From an uncultured Ruminococcus sp. (lineage in GTDB: Bacteria; Bacillota; Clostridia; Oscillospirales; Acutalibacteraceae), in the NCBI GenBank assembly GCA_902773155.1, contig CACYDK010000107.1, forward strand, positions 1 to 7,296: 7,296 nt of DNA, given 5' to 3'. The notes under the pieces were generated by a model, which did no database searches, was not told the DNA's origin, and saw only the letters and a program-made list of their open reading frames with translations. The position numbers were made by a program, and so were the translations under genes. Position 1 is the stretch's first letter; each line of letters opens with the position of its first letter. Shown here one piece after another: positions 1-6,562 of the stretch.

Positions 1-1401
1 CAAGGCGGATACTTAGCGACTATTGCGGATGAAAGCGAATGGGAAGCGGTAAAGGCTGCTCTAGGCGGTATGACAGGTGTACCATGTTGGCTTGGAGGAA
101 AAAGGAATGGCGATAGCTGGCAGTGGATAGATGGCAGTGCTATGTCATACCACCCTTGGGCTACAGGGCAACCTGATAATCATGGCGGAGCAGAATACTA
201 TTTAGGTACTTGGGGTAGCTGGGTTGATGCATATAAATGGAACGACTATCCCAATATGGCAACAGAAATCGGTGGGTTTGTATGTGAGTTTGAAAAGAAA
301 GAAGCAATTACAGAGCCTGTAACAGATAAGCAGATCGACCCGACAGAATCGATTTATGTTGAGTATAATTTTTACTATCTGCCGAACAGCGCGCAGATCA
401 CAAATGGAAATAGCTTTAAATTTAATGTAAATGATACCCTAGGAAACGCTCCTGAAAACTGGCATCCGTATGATTTCACAAAGACAAATATGAGTGCCGG
501 CGGATTGCCGATTTACTCTTTAACAATGTCAGCTAATTACGTAGATACTAACGAAATACAATATCAGGTATATGACGGCGATGTGTGGAAGTCACAACTC
601 CTCTTCGAAAATAAAAAATTAACAGACTTCGCAGGCAAAATAGTGAAAGCAGACGGTTCGTTAATCGAGCTTAATACCTTAGAACTGACCACAGAGCCTG
701 TCACGGAAAAGACTACTGTGGAACCAACGGAAGCTCCTAAAAACGCACCGACAGAGTCTCCGATAGAAGCACCCACAAACGCTCCGACTAAGCCGATTGA
801 AACGCAACCCTTTACGGAAGCTCTGACAGAGCCCGCAAGCGACAAGCCGACGGAGCCGACAGAAACGAAACCTGTCGAAGCCTCAAAAATCGATATCAGC
901 AACTGGACGATTGAGGATTTACAGGACGTTGAGTACACCGGAAAGGTTATAAAGCCCGAGATTAGCGTTGTGAGCGACGACGGCGAATACGCTGATTTTA
1001 CCGCTAAATTCAAAAATAACAAGAAGGTCGGCACCGCTACCGTGACGATAACAGGTATCGGAGATTACACGGGCACAATAGTAAAAACCTTCAATATCAC
1101 AAAGGCAAAACAACCGATGACTGTCAAGGCGGCAACAAAAAAGGCCTCGCGCGCAAAGCTGAAAATCACGAACGTGAAGGTCAAGCCTTTAACGATCAAA
1201 AACGTGCAGGGAGCATTTTCCTGCAAAAAGCTTACGGGCTCAAAATTCCTGACCGTCTCCAAGAAGGGCGTTATCACCGTCAAAAAAGGCTCGTACAATA
1301 GAGGCACGATCCTGAAAATCAAGGTAAAGATCACCGCCAAAGGCGATTCAAGCTACAAGAGCGGCGCTAAGACGGTAACAGCAAAAATAAAGATTAAGTA
1401 A
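1..1401 (+). CDS. Secreted C-type lectin-like / Ig-like surface protein (3' part, 5' end outside window)
   Basis: The reading frame is open from base 1, giving 466 visible residues; the true start lies outside the window. Residues 1-97 are most of a C-type lectin-like domain: GGYLATI near the start, WLGG at 30-33, QPD at 57-59, WND at 80-82 and FVCEFE at 93-98. In animal lectins, QPD plus WND forms the calcium/sugar site. Residues about 115-228 form an aromatic, beta-rich domain I do not recognise. Residues about 230-293 are a Pro/Thr/Glu linker (TEAP, NAPT). Residues about 304-368 match the bacterial Ig-like repeat pattern (YTGK, IKP, GTATVTITG, YTGT). Residues 364-466 are extremely basic, with 26 lysines and a single acidic residue. 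No LPXTG anchor, dockerin or transmembrane segment is seen. It is probably an extracellular binding or adhesion protein, but its ligand is unknown. The first half is more A/T-rich than the second. It converges on the amylase gene. The domain calls are firm; the biological role is inference. Confidence 0.85.
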   Translation, partial: QGGYLATIADESEWEAVKAALGGMTGVPCWLGGKRNGDSWQWIDGSAMSYHPWATGQPDNHGGAEYYLGTWGSWVDAYKWNDYPNMATEIGGFVCEFEKKEAITEPVTDKQIDPTESIYVEYNFYYLPNSAQITNGNSFKFNVNDTLGNAPENWHPYDFTKTNMSAGGLPIYSLTMSANYVDTNEIQYQVYDGDVWKSQLLFENKKLTDFAGKIVKADGSLIELNTLELTTEPVTEKTTVEPTEAPKNAPTESPIEAPTNAPTKPIETQPFTEALTEPASDKPTEPTETKPVEASKIDISNWTIEDLQDVEYTGKVIKPEISVVSDDGEYADFTAKFKNNKKVGTATVTITGIGDYTGTIVKTFNITKAKQPMTVKAATKKASRAKLKITNVKVKPLTIKNVQGAFSCKKLTGSKFLTVSKKGVITVKKGSYNRGTILKIKVKITAKGDSSYKSGAKTVTAKIKIK

Positions 1402-1519
1402 TTGCGAATTGAGGAAAAGGGGTACAAATAGCTCGCTGTAGGGGAGGCCGATCCCCAAAAATTAAATGCTGCGCGACCCCTAAAAAGTGCAAGCGTTGGT
1501 GAGATATTACGACAAAAAA
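1402..1519. other. Intergenic spacer with a small GGGG/CCCC inverted-repeat patch
   Basis: This is the stretch between the stop codon of the lectin-like protein and the convergent terminator. I see no coding potential here. It holds TAGGGG (1439-1444) and CCCCTA (1477-1482) as a 6-bp inverted repeat. A shorter GGGGA/TCCCC hairpin (1441-1445 with 1452-1456) is nested inside. It may be a worn copy of a small dispersed element, but that cannot be judged from one copy. Confidence 0.35.
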
Positions 1520-1550
1520 TTCAGCCGGAGGCGTGTCGCCTCCGGCTGAA
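1520..1550 (-). terminator. Strong intrinsic terminator of the amylase gene, probably bidirectional
   Basis: The hairpin is perfect: 14-bp arms (1520-1533 and 1537-1550) around a three-base TGT loop, with a G+C-rich stem. Read on the minus strand, the stem is followed at once by ATTTTTTG, a classical T-run, about 68 bases after the amylase stop. Read on the plus strand, it is followed by ACTTTTGGTTTT, a weaker T-tract, 118 bases after the stop of the lectin-like protein. One hairpin therefore probably ends both convergent transcripts, best on the minus strand. Confidence 0.9.
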
Positions 1551-1617
1551 ACTTTTGGTTTTAAACAGTATTAAAGTTTGTGGTTACGTTCAAATAAAAA
1601 GGTCTATCATTATGAGC

Positions 1618-4371
1618 TTATTTATAGTCGTCCCATGAGCTACTGCTGTTATTGAAGATTTTTCCGACTCCGGGGAAGTCCATATCGTCGGTCTGGCTTG
1701 AGCTTCCGTTGTTAAAGATTATTTTGCCGTAGCTTCCTTTTACGACGAGCTCATAAACGCCGTCGCTGTTTTTCTCCATGGGCTGACCCGGCCATTCCTT
1801 GTTTTGATCGTCGGAGCTGTTAGTCCACATATAGCAGTAAACTGTGCCCCAGCCGGCGTCGTCCTTGCAGAATACGGCGTTTTCGGTAATTTTCTTCGGA
1901 GCCTCAGTCGGCGCCTCTGTGGGAGCTTCGGTAGGAGCCTGTGTGGGAGCTTCTGTGGGAGCCGCTGTCGGGGCTTCGGTCGGAGCCTCGGTGGGAGCCG
2001 CCGTCGGAGCTTCTGTGGGAGCCGCAGTCGGCGCTTCCGTGGGAGCTTCTGTCGGAGCGACTTCCTCGTAGGACTTGCCGACGTTCGCCTTGTCGTTCAT
2101 CTTTGCGCAGTATTTGAGAATGTATGTGGCGTCCTTGATATCTACCTTTCCGTTAGAGTCAACGTCGGCGAGTCGGCCGGCGTTTTCGGAGAGAGTTTTG
2201 AGCGAGGCTACTACCTTCTGGATGATAGTCGCGTCGGTTACGTTGATCTCCTTGTCCTCGTTAACGTCGCCGATCATACCCTTGCTGACCGCGGGTTTGG
2301 TCTCGGGAGCCTCCGTGGGAGCCGCTGTCGGGGCTTCTGTGGGAGTTGCTGTCGGAGCCTGCGTGGGCGCCTCTGTGGGAGCCTGTGTGGGCGCTTCGGT
2401 GGGAGCTTCGGTGGGCTTGGTTGGCTTTACGCGAACGTAATCCTCGAGGACGTTTCCGGCTTTGAAAATCTTTGAAACACCCTCAAGCGGGAGTCCGGGC
2501 TCCTTGTCGGCGGGGTAGCGGTTTTCGGATAACTCGCTCTCGGTAAAGATAACCGAGCCGTCGGAGAGCTCCTCGGGAACGTCGAGATAATAGTAGCCGG
2601 TCGAGCTGTCCAGGGTCATGGTCTGACCCGGCCATTTTGCGTTGTTGACAGAGCCCGAGTAGATGTAGGCGTATACCGTGGACCATTTGTAGCTTGAGTT
2701 ATCAAAATAAACGCGCTGTAAGCCGCCTGTTTCCTTTTTGGTGTAGGTGTAGGTCTGAACGTCGCTCCATACCTTGCCGTCGGTGGCCTTTACGCTGATT
2801 GTTGTTACGTCGCCTTCCTCCAGATCTTCGCCTATCGTGATAACCTTGCCGTCCTTAAAGTCGGTGTAGGCTCCGCCGTTGACAGAGTACTGAGCCGAGG
2901 TGGCGTTTGAGAAGTTGAGAGTGACCTTCATCGAATCGACATAGGAGCAGGATTCTGTAGCCGAGGCGGAGGGACCCGCGGGCTCGGTGCTGTAGAATAC
3001 TGCGATTCCGGTGTTGCCGATCGAGCCGGTGATAGTGGTGCTTGTGACGGTCCACTTGTTTCCGGAGACCTCGTCGGTGTAGGTGCCGGCCTTTACGAGA
3101 CCGCCGGCGTTGGGAACGGATTTTTTACCGCTCGAGCCGTCAGCCGATACGATAACAGCTCCGCCCTCGCGGCATACAACGTCGCAGCCGTCGCCCGAGG
3201 TGTAGCTTTCTTTTCTGCCGACCATAGCGTTTTTAAAGTGGTTTACAGCGGCAACCTCCTTCGATTTGTAGTGGAGGCTTCCCTTTCTGCCGGCGTAAAT
3301 GCTCTCGCGCTCGGTGGAATCGGGTCTTGAGAGATAGAGCGCCTGAGCGTTCGCTCTTGAGCCGAGCACGGCGTATGAGCGGTCGATGATTTTCTGGTCG
3401 AGATACTTAGTCCAGCCGCCGTCGTTGGGGTCGTTCGAGAAGGTGTCGTGGCTTTCGCCCCAGTATACGATCTTGGAGCTGTCAACGCCGCTTTTTGTCC
3501 AGTAGCCGGTGTTTGTGACAACCTTTTTGTCTCTCATGCCGCCGGTGAGCTCGCCGCTGTACATAGAGTCTGTTACGTGTATATAATTGGTGTATTCCTT
3601 CATTACCTCGGCGTTCTTTCCGCCGGGAGTGTCGAGGATCTCTCCGTAAGCCCAAAGGCCGACGCTCTGAACCATCTTGAAGAAGTTATCGCCCTCGGCG
3701 GGTGTGCCGATGTGCTTTGCCGCGTCAAAACGGAAGCCGTCTACGCCGATGTTCTTGAGGTCGGTCAAGTATTTTTTGACTACGTTCTGTACATAGCTGT
3801 TTTCTGTGGCGAGATCCTGCATGCCGATGTCGCCGTGAGTTACCTGATTACGGTCGCTGTAGTTCGAAACCTTGCCCATATTGTGCCAGTACTTGCCGTC
3901 TTTCAGGTCGTCCTGGATCCTTCCGTGGTCGCCTGTGAGGTGGTTGGCTACGATGTCGACAATGACCTTGATCCCGTATTTATCGGCCTCGGTGCAGAGG
4001 CTCTGGAGCTCGGATTTTCCGCCGAGGTCGTTTGAGCCGATGTAGAAGCCCGTCGGCTGATAGAGCCAGTACCATTTTCCGGAGCTGTCGGCAGGCTGGG
4101 CGGGCGAGGTCTGTACCGCGGTAAAGCCTGCCTCGGCGATACTTTTAAGCTCGTTTTTAATATCGCTGTACTTCCAGTTGAAGCACTGGAGAATATTACC
4201 GTCGTCAATTTTCTTCGGCAGTCCGTAGTCTGCTCCCGTCTCACTTTTGGAGACGCCGGCGGCGGTGGTCTCAGCCGAGGCGTCCGCGGCGGCGGTTTTG
4301 ATCGCGCCGAACGCGAAGCATGAGATTATGGTGGATATGCAGAGAAGCAATCCTGTGATCCTTTTTTTCAT
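1618..4371 (-). CDS. Secreted dockerin-containing alpha-amylase (GH13, AmyE-like) with two CBM26-like starch-binding modules
   Basis: This 917-residue extracellular enzyme is predicted to cut internal alpha-1,4 links of starch. The start is the ATG of MKKRITG at 4371, with AGGAG eight bases upstream; ATGs at 4398 and 4392 in the same frame lack such a site. Residues 1 to about 30 are a signal peptide. Residues about 56-462 are the GH13 barrel and domain C, closely like Bacillus AmyE (subfamily 28): WYWLYQPT (100-107), DIVANH (139-144), GFRFDAAKH with nucleophile D216, YGEIL with acid/base E244, and GESHDTF with D309. All catalytic residues are present. Residues about 465-546 are a beta-sandwich (YSVNGG) resembling the chitobiase C-terminal type. 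CBM26-like modules lie at about 551-646 (W563, WPG 580-582) and 829-917 (W841, WPG 860-862). Between them is a dockerin (701-758) with two calcium loops, flanked by PTEAP linkers. By analogy with the R. bromii amylosome, it should dock onto a cohesin scaffoldin. It appears to be transcribed alone from its own promoter. Confidence 0.95.
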   Translation of the reverse strand: MKKRITGLLLCISTIISCFAFGAIKTAAADASAETTAAGVSKSETGADYGLPKKIDDGNILQCFNWKYSDIKNELKSIAEAGFTAVQTSPAQPADSSGKWYWLYQPTGFYIGSNDLGGKSELQSLCTEADKYGIKVIVDIVANHLTGDHGRIQDDLKDGKYWHNMGKVSNYSDRNQVTHGDIGMQDLATENSYVQNVVKKYLTDLKNIGVDGFRFDAAKHIGTPAEGDNFFKMVQSVGLWAYGEILDTPGGKNAEVMKEYTNYIHVTDSMYSGELTGGMRDKKVVTNTGYWTKSGVDSSKIVYWGESHDTFSNDPNDGGWTKYLDQKIIDRSYAVLGSRANAQALYLSRPDSTERESIYAGRKGSLHYKSKEVAAVNHFKNAMVGRKESYTSGDGCDVVCREGGAVIVSADGSSGKKSVPNAGGLVKAGTYTDEVSGNKWTVTSTTITGSIGNTGIAVFYSTEPAGPSASATESCSYVDSMKVTLNFSNATSAQYSVNGGAYTDFKDGKVITIGEDLEEGDVTTISVKATDGKVWSDVQTYTYTKKETGGLQRVYFDNSSYKWSTVYAYIYSGSVNNAKWPGQTMTLDSSTGYYYLDVPEELSDGSVIFTESELSENRYPADKEPGLPLEGVSKIFKAGNVLEDYVRVKPTKPTEAPTEAPTQAPTEAPTQAPTATPTEAPTAAPTEAPETKPAVSKGMIGDVNEDKEINVTDATIIQKVVASLKTLSENAGRLADVDSNGKVDIKDATYILKYCAKMNDKANVGKSYEEVAPTEAPTEAPTAAPTEAPTAAPTEAPTEAPTAAPTEAPTQAPTEAPTEAPTEAPKKITENAVFCKDDAGWGTVYCYMWTNSSDDQNKEWPGQPMEKNSDGVYELVVKGSYGKIIFNNGSSSQTDDMDFPGVGKIFNNSSSSWDDYK
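1897..2058 (-). repeat. 12-bp-period tandem repeat encoding the second APTE linker of the amylase
   Basis: This stretch encodes residues 772-825, about thirteen imperfect copies of a four-residue unit (A-P-T-E, with Q or A sometimes replacing E). The DNA has a 12-base period with third-position variation. It forms the flexible, probably extended linker between the dockerin and the C-terminal CBM26-like module. Such repeats tend to vary in length between strains through slippage. Confidence 0.9.
2302..2424 (-). repeat. 12-bp-period tandem repeat encoding the first PTEA linker of the amylase
   Basis: This stretch encodes residues 650-690, built from TEAP and TQAP units with one TATP variant. 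It joins the first CBM26-like module to the dockerin. Its unit is the same as in the second linker (1897-2058), so the two arrays are potential partners for recombination that would delete the dockerin between them. Confidence 0.85.
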
Positions 4372-4379
4372 TTTCTCAA

Positions 4380-4386
4380 CTCCTAA
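4380..4386 (-). promoter_or_regulatory. Ribosome-binding site of the amylase gene
   Basis: On the minus strand this reads TTAGGAG, with eight bases (TTGAGAAA) between AGGAG and the ATG at 4371. It decides the start: the upstream in-frame ATGs at 4398 and 4392 lie before or next to this site and have no comparable purine box. The signal peptide also begins naturally with MKKR. Confidence 0.9.
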
Positions 4387-4415
4387 ATCCATTAGCATAA
4401 ATTTCCAACGCTATT

Positions 4416-4444
4416 ATTTTACCAAAATGCAGGATTCAATGCAA
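4416..4444 (-). promoter_or_regulatory. Probable housekeeping promoter of the amylase gene
   Basis: On the minus strand, TTGCAT (4439-4444) is followed by a 17-base spacer and TAAAAT (4416-4421). TGG directly precedes the -10, making it an extended -10 promoter that can tolerate the poor -35. The expected transcript start is near 4409, giving a leader of about 38 bases. The -35 overlaps the palindrome at 4440-4457. Confidence 0.7.
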
Positions 4445-4457
4445 TAAGCGTATTGCA
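4440..4457. promoter_or_regulatory. Palindromic operator-like site over the amylase -35
   Basis: TGCAATAAGCGTATTGCA has perfect 7-bp arms (TGCAATA and TATTGCA) around AGCG. It covers five of the six bases of the -35 hexamer. The size, symmetry and central GC step fit a dimeric helix-turn-helix regulator. LacI-family proteins such as MalR or CcpA often control amylase and maltose genes in Firmicutes, but the centre here is GC rather than their usual CG, so the family is not settled. Position over the -35 suggests repression by blocking polymerase. Confidence 0.6.
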
Positions 4458-4531
4458 CAATTCGATAAGAGTTTTTCGGCAACAAATATTACAATATTCT
4501 GTAAGGGGGCGTTCAGCGCTGATAAGAGAAA

Positions 4532-4561
4532 ATCTCCGCGCGGAAATTCCGCGGCGGAGAT
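4532..4561 (-). terminator. Intrinsic terminator of the sigma factor / propeller operon
   Basis: The arms ATCTCCGC and GCGGAGAT close a longer stem that continues through CGGAA/TTCCG, with one bulged base and a tiny A/T loop. On the minus strand the stem is followed by TTTTCTCTT. It begins 26 bases beyond the TGA of the propeller gene (4588-4590). It separates that operon from the amylase promoter downstream. The plus side also has a broken T-tract (GTTTTGTTTG), but no plus-strand gene needs it. Confidence 0.8.
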
Positions 4562-4587
4562 CGTGTTTTGTTTGTTCTGATGTGTTA

Positions 4588-6549
4588 TCAATATTTGAAG
4601 CAGTCGACTGTCGGAGAGTTGTCGTCGTAGGTGTCCGTGCAGATCAGGTAGACGGTATCGCCGATGTAAACCGTGCGGTTAACTCCCTCGTCGTCCTCGC
4701 CGCTTAGCTTTTTGGATTCGTACAGCTTCTCGACCTCGATTTTACCGCCCCTGACCTTTACGGTAAGCGCGCCCGCGACGCAGGAGTAATCGTCGTCGTA
4801 GATAAAGCGGTTGAGGGGCATTGTATAGGAGCCTCTGTCGGGATTAAAGGCGAGAGCCTTAGGCTCATACTGAACGGGCGATTCGCAGTTCTCAAAAATT
4901 TTGCTGTCGAGCACCTTGGGAGCGGTCTTGTCGCTCACATCGAAAAGTGCGAGCTTAACGCCCTCCTGAACCTCAAGATCTGTCCAGTCCTCCTCGGCGG
5001 TGTGATAGCCTATACCTAGCACGGTGTTTTCGTCTACAGGGACGAGCATACTCGAAAAGCCGCTGATTTTTACGCTTCCCAGTATTTTGGGACTGTCGGG
5101 CTTGCTCAGGTCGATCACGAAGAGAGGGTCGGTTTTTTCGTAGGTGATCACGTAAGCCGTGTCGCCGACGTATTTGACCGCCTTAATGCTCTCGTTCTTC
5201 GCGAAATTGCCCACCTCGCCCACTTGGCTGAGCTTGCTGTCAAGAACGTAGAGATTGTTCACATCGCGGCCGTTTTCGTTAGAGGTCACGGCAACGCGCA
5301 GATAGCCGTTGTTCTCGTCGAGCGAGTACTGGTCGTTTAGGAAGCCCTTGACCGAGCAGGAGGCTGTGAATTTAACGCCGTCCTCGATATTTACCTTAAG
5401 GATCCTGATTTTTTGGCTGAGGTCGTCGGCCTCGTCGTCGGTCGCCTCGTAGCCGTAGTCGAAGTACACGGGATAGCTCTGGGCGGTAACGTAGAGATTG
5501 TTCTCGTTGCAGTAAACAGTATCTCCGGAGCCGAGCACGGCCTTTGTGTCGGAGCTTTCGCTCATATCGGTTATGTCGACTTGGGTGATCACCAGCATAG
5601 AGCGCGACGCGGGATTCTTGAACGAGTATACGCGGCCGCAGTCGAGCTTGCGCTCGTCATTTCCACATGCGATTACCGGCAGTACTCTGTCGGAGTCGCC
5701 GCTGTCGGAGCTTACGAGGTAGAGCTTATTGCCGATCATCCTCGACGAAATGTAGTAGCCGCTCTGCGAGAAGGTGTTTTCGAGCACGGGCTTCTCGGCG
5801 TTTGTTATATCGTAGATATCGGCCGCGGTTTTGCTGACGTATTTATTCGCTTCGCCGTCATCGTTCAGCTCAAAGCTTTCATAATAGCGGATGACGACCA
5901 GCCTGTCGCCCGAGATAAAGAGCTCGTATATGTCGGAGCTCGCCTCCTTGTCGGGAGAATTGATTTTTGCGGCAACCTTGCTGTTCTTTCCGTCTGGCTT
6001 GATCACCGCAACGTAATCGCTGTTCGTGACTGAGAAAATGTATTCTCCGTTTGTCTTTACGATGTCGGCCTCGTCGACCCCTTCGACCTGCTTGTAGGTT
6101 TCGCTGTGAGCAGCGGTATTTGCTCCGGTCGTTTTGGTTGAGCTGGCTGATTTAGCCGTATTGACCCCGATATCCAACGAATCCGCGGCTTCATAGTCGA
6201 CCTCCGTCCGGTTAGCCCTGTTTTTTTCTTCGATTTTTTCGATCTGTTCTCTGAGAGCCTGTTCGCTGTCGAATTTAACGAGCTCGCTGAGCGCGCTCTG
6301 CCTCGCGGCGCTCTTTTGAGCCGGGGCAGTCGGCTTCAGCACAAGCATATTAACCGCGACCGCCGCCGCTATGAGAACAGCCGCGCACGCCGCTATGGCA
6401 GGCAGCTTTTTTACCTTTCGCTTGGGCTTAACTATCTCGGGGGTGCTTTCGGGGAGTCTGTCGAGCACATAGCTTTCATCCATTTTTTCCGGAGCGTTAA
6501 CGCCGCTCTGCTCGAATTTTTCTTTTATAAAATCGTAATCATTTTTCAT
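4588..6549 (-). CDS. Membrane-anchored beta-propeller protein (PF09826 type), probable partner of the adjacent ECF sigma factor
   Basis: The protein has 653 residues. The start is ATG at 6549, with GAGG eight bases upstream; the in-frame GTG at 6558 overlaps that Shine-Dalgarno sequence and so is unlikely to be the start. Residues 1-47 are a hydrophilic cytoplasmic segment (IKEKFEQSGVNAPEKMDESY) ending in a basic patch (KPKRKVKK, 41-48). Residues about 49-71 are one Ala/Val-rich transmembrane helix. A charged, probably coiled-coil stretch follows at about 88-112, then a Ser/Thr-rich spacer. The motif QVEGVDEADIVKTNGEYIF (from 154) is the hallmark of secreted proteins with a C-terminal beta-propeller (Beta_propel, PF09826). 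The rest, to 653, shows repeated beta-strand blocks such as DTAYVIT and DTVYLICTD. The biochemical function of the family is not known to me. A short cytoplasmic head, one helix and a large outer domain, encoded just behind a sigma factor, is the layout of a transmembrane anti-sigma factor; that role is inference. Coordinates 13 bases from the sigma stop imply co-transcription. Confidence 0.88.
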   Translation of the reverse strand: MKNDYDFIKEKFEQSGVNAPEKMDESYVLDRLPESTPEIVKPKRKVKKLPAIAACAAVLIAAAVAVNMLVLKPTAPAQKSAARQSALSELVKFDSEQALREQIEKIEEKNRANRTEVDYEAADSLDIGVNTAKSASSTKTTGANTAAHSETYKQVEGVDEADIVKTNGEYIFSVTNSDYVAVIKPDGKNSKVAAKINSPDKEASSDIYELFISGDRLVVIRYYESFELNDDGEANKYVSKTAADIYDITNAEKPVLENTFSQSGYYISSRMIGNKLYLVSSDSGDSDRVLPVIACGNDERKLDCGRVYSFKNPASRSMLVITQVDITDMSESSDTKAVLGSGDTVYCNENNLYVTAQSYPVYFDYGYEATDDEADDLSQKIRILKVNIEDGVKFTASCSVKGFLNDQYSLDENNGYLRVAVTSNENGRDVNNLYVLDSKLSQVGEVGNFAKNESIKAVKYVGDTAYVITYEKTDPLFVIDLSKPDSPKILGSVKISGFSSMLVPVDENTVLGIGYHTAEEDWTDLEVQEGVKLALFDVSDKTAPKVLDSKIFENCESPVQYEPKALAFNPDRGSYTMPLNRFIYDDDYSCVAGALTVKVRGGKIEVEKLYESKKLSGEDDEGVNRTVYIGDTVYLICTDTYDDNSPTVDCFKY

Positions 6550-6555
6550 TTTTCG

Positions 6556-6562
6556 CACCTCA
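6556..6562 (-). promoter_or_regulatory. Ribosome-binding site of the propeller gene
   Basis: The minus strand reads TGAGGTG, immediately after the TGA stop of the sigma gene (6563-6565), with eight bases between GAGG and the ATG at 6549. It lies entirely within the 13-base gap, so the two genes are likely translationally coupled. It also argues against the GTG at 6558 as a start, because that codon is part of the site. Confidence 0.8.

Noticed and set aside
564..1034. Minus-strand Ser/Val/Gly-rich open frame opposite the lectin/Ig-like gene
   Set aside because: It is the antisense of the Pro/Thr linker and adjoining domains, the same artefact as in the amylase linkers.
1897..2058. Regular repeats considered as a CRISPR array
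   Set aside because: The period is 12 bases with no spacers, and it encodes a protein linker in the amylase frame.
1844..2071. Plus-strand open frame encoding a Gly-Ala-Ser-Val repeat protein
   Set aside because: It is the antisense image of the APTE linker repeat of the amylase. The 12-base repeat keeps the other frame open, and no ribosome-binding site or independent homology is seen.
1804..2475. Plus-strand Ser/Arg/Gly-rich open frame of 223 codons
   Set aside because: It is a third frame through the same linkers and dockerin, with low-complexity output caused by the repeat. The amylase on the other strand explains this DNA fully.
4318..4329. Lipobox-like IISC at residues 15-18 of the amylase signal peptide
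   Set aside because: The hydrophobic core continues past this cysteine (FAFGAI) and is followed by a normal Ala-rich cleavage region. A membrane lipid anchor would also sit oddly with a dockerin.
4513..4522. TCAGCGCTGA perfect palindrome beside the operon terminator
   Set aside because: It is short, lies far upstream of the amylase promoter and just past a terminator. A 10-base palindrome alone is too common to call a site.
4372..4587. ECF-type promoter in front of the amylase that would link it to the neighbouring sigma factor
   Set aside because: A GAAC is present near the terminator, but no CGTC-like -10 follows at the right distance. Only the extended -10 housekeeping-type promoter is convincing.
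5413..6033. Plus-strand open frame of 206 codons opposite the propeller gene
   Set aside because: It lies wholly inside the well-supported beta-propeller coding region and has no recognisable domain. It looks like a G+C-driven shadow frame.
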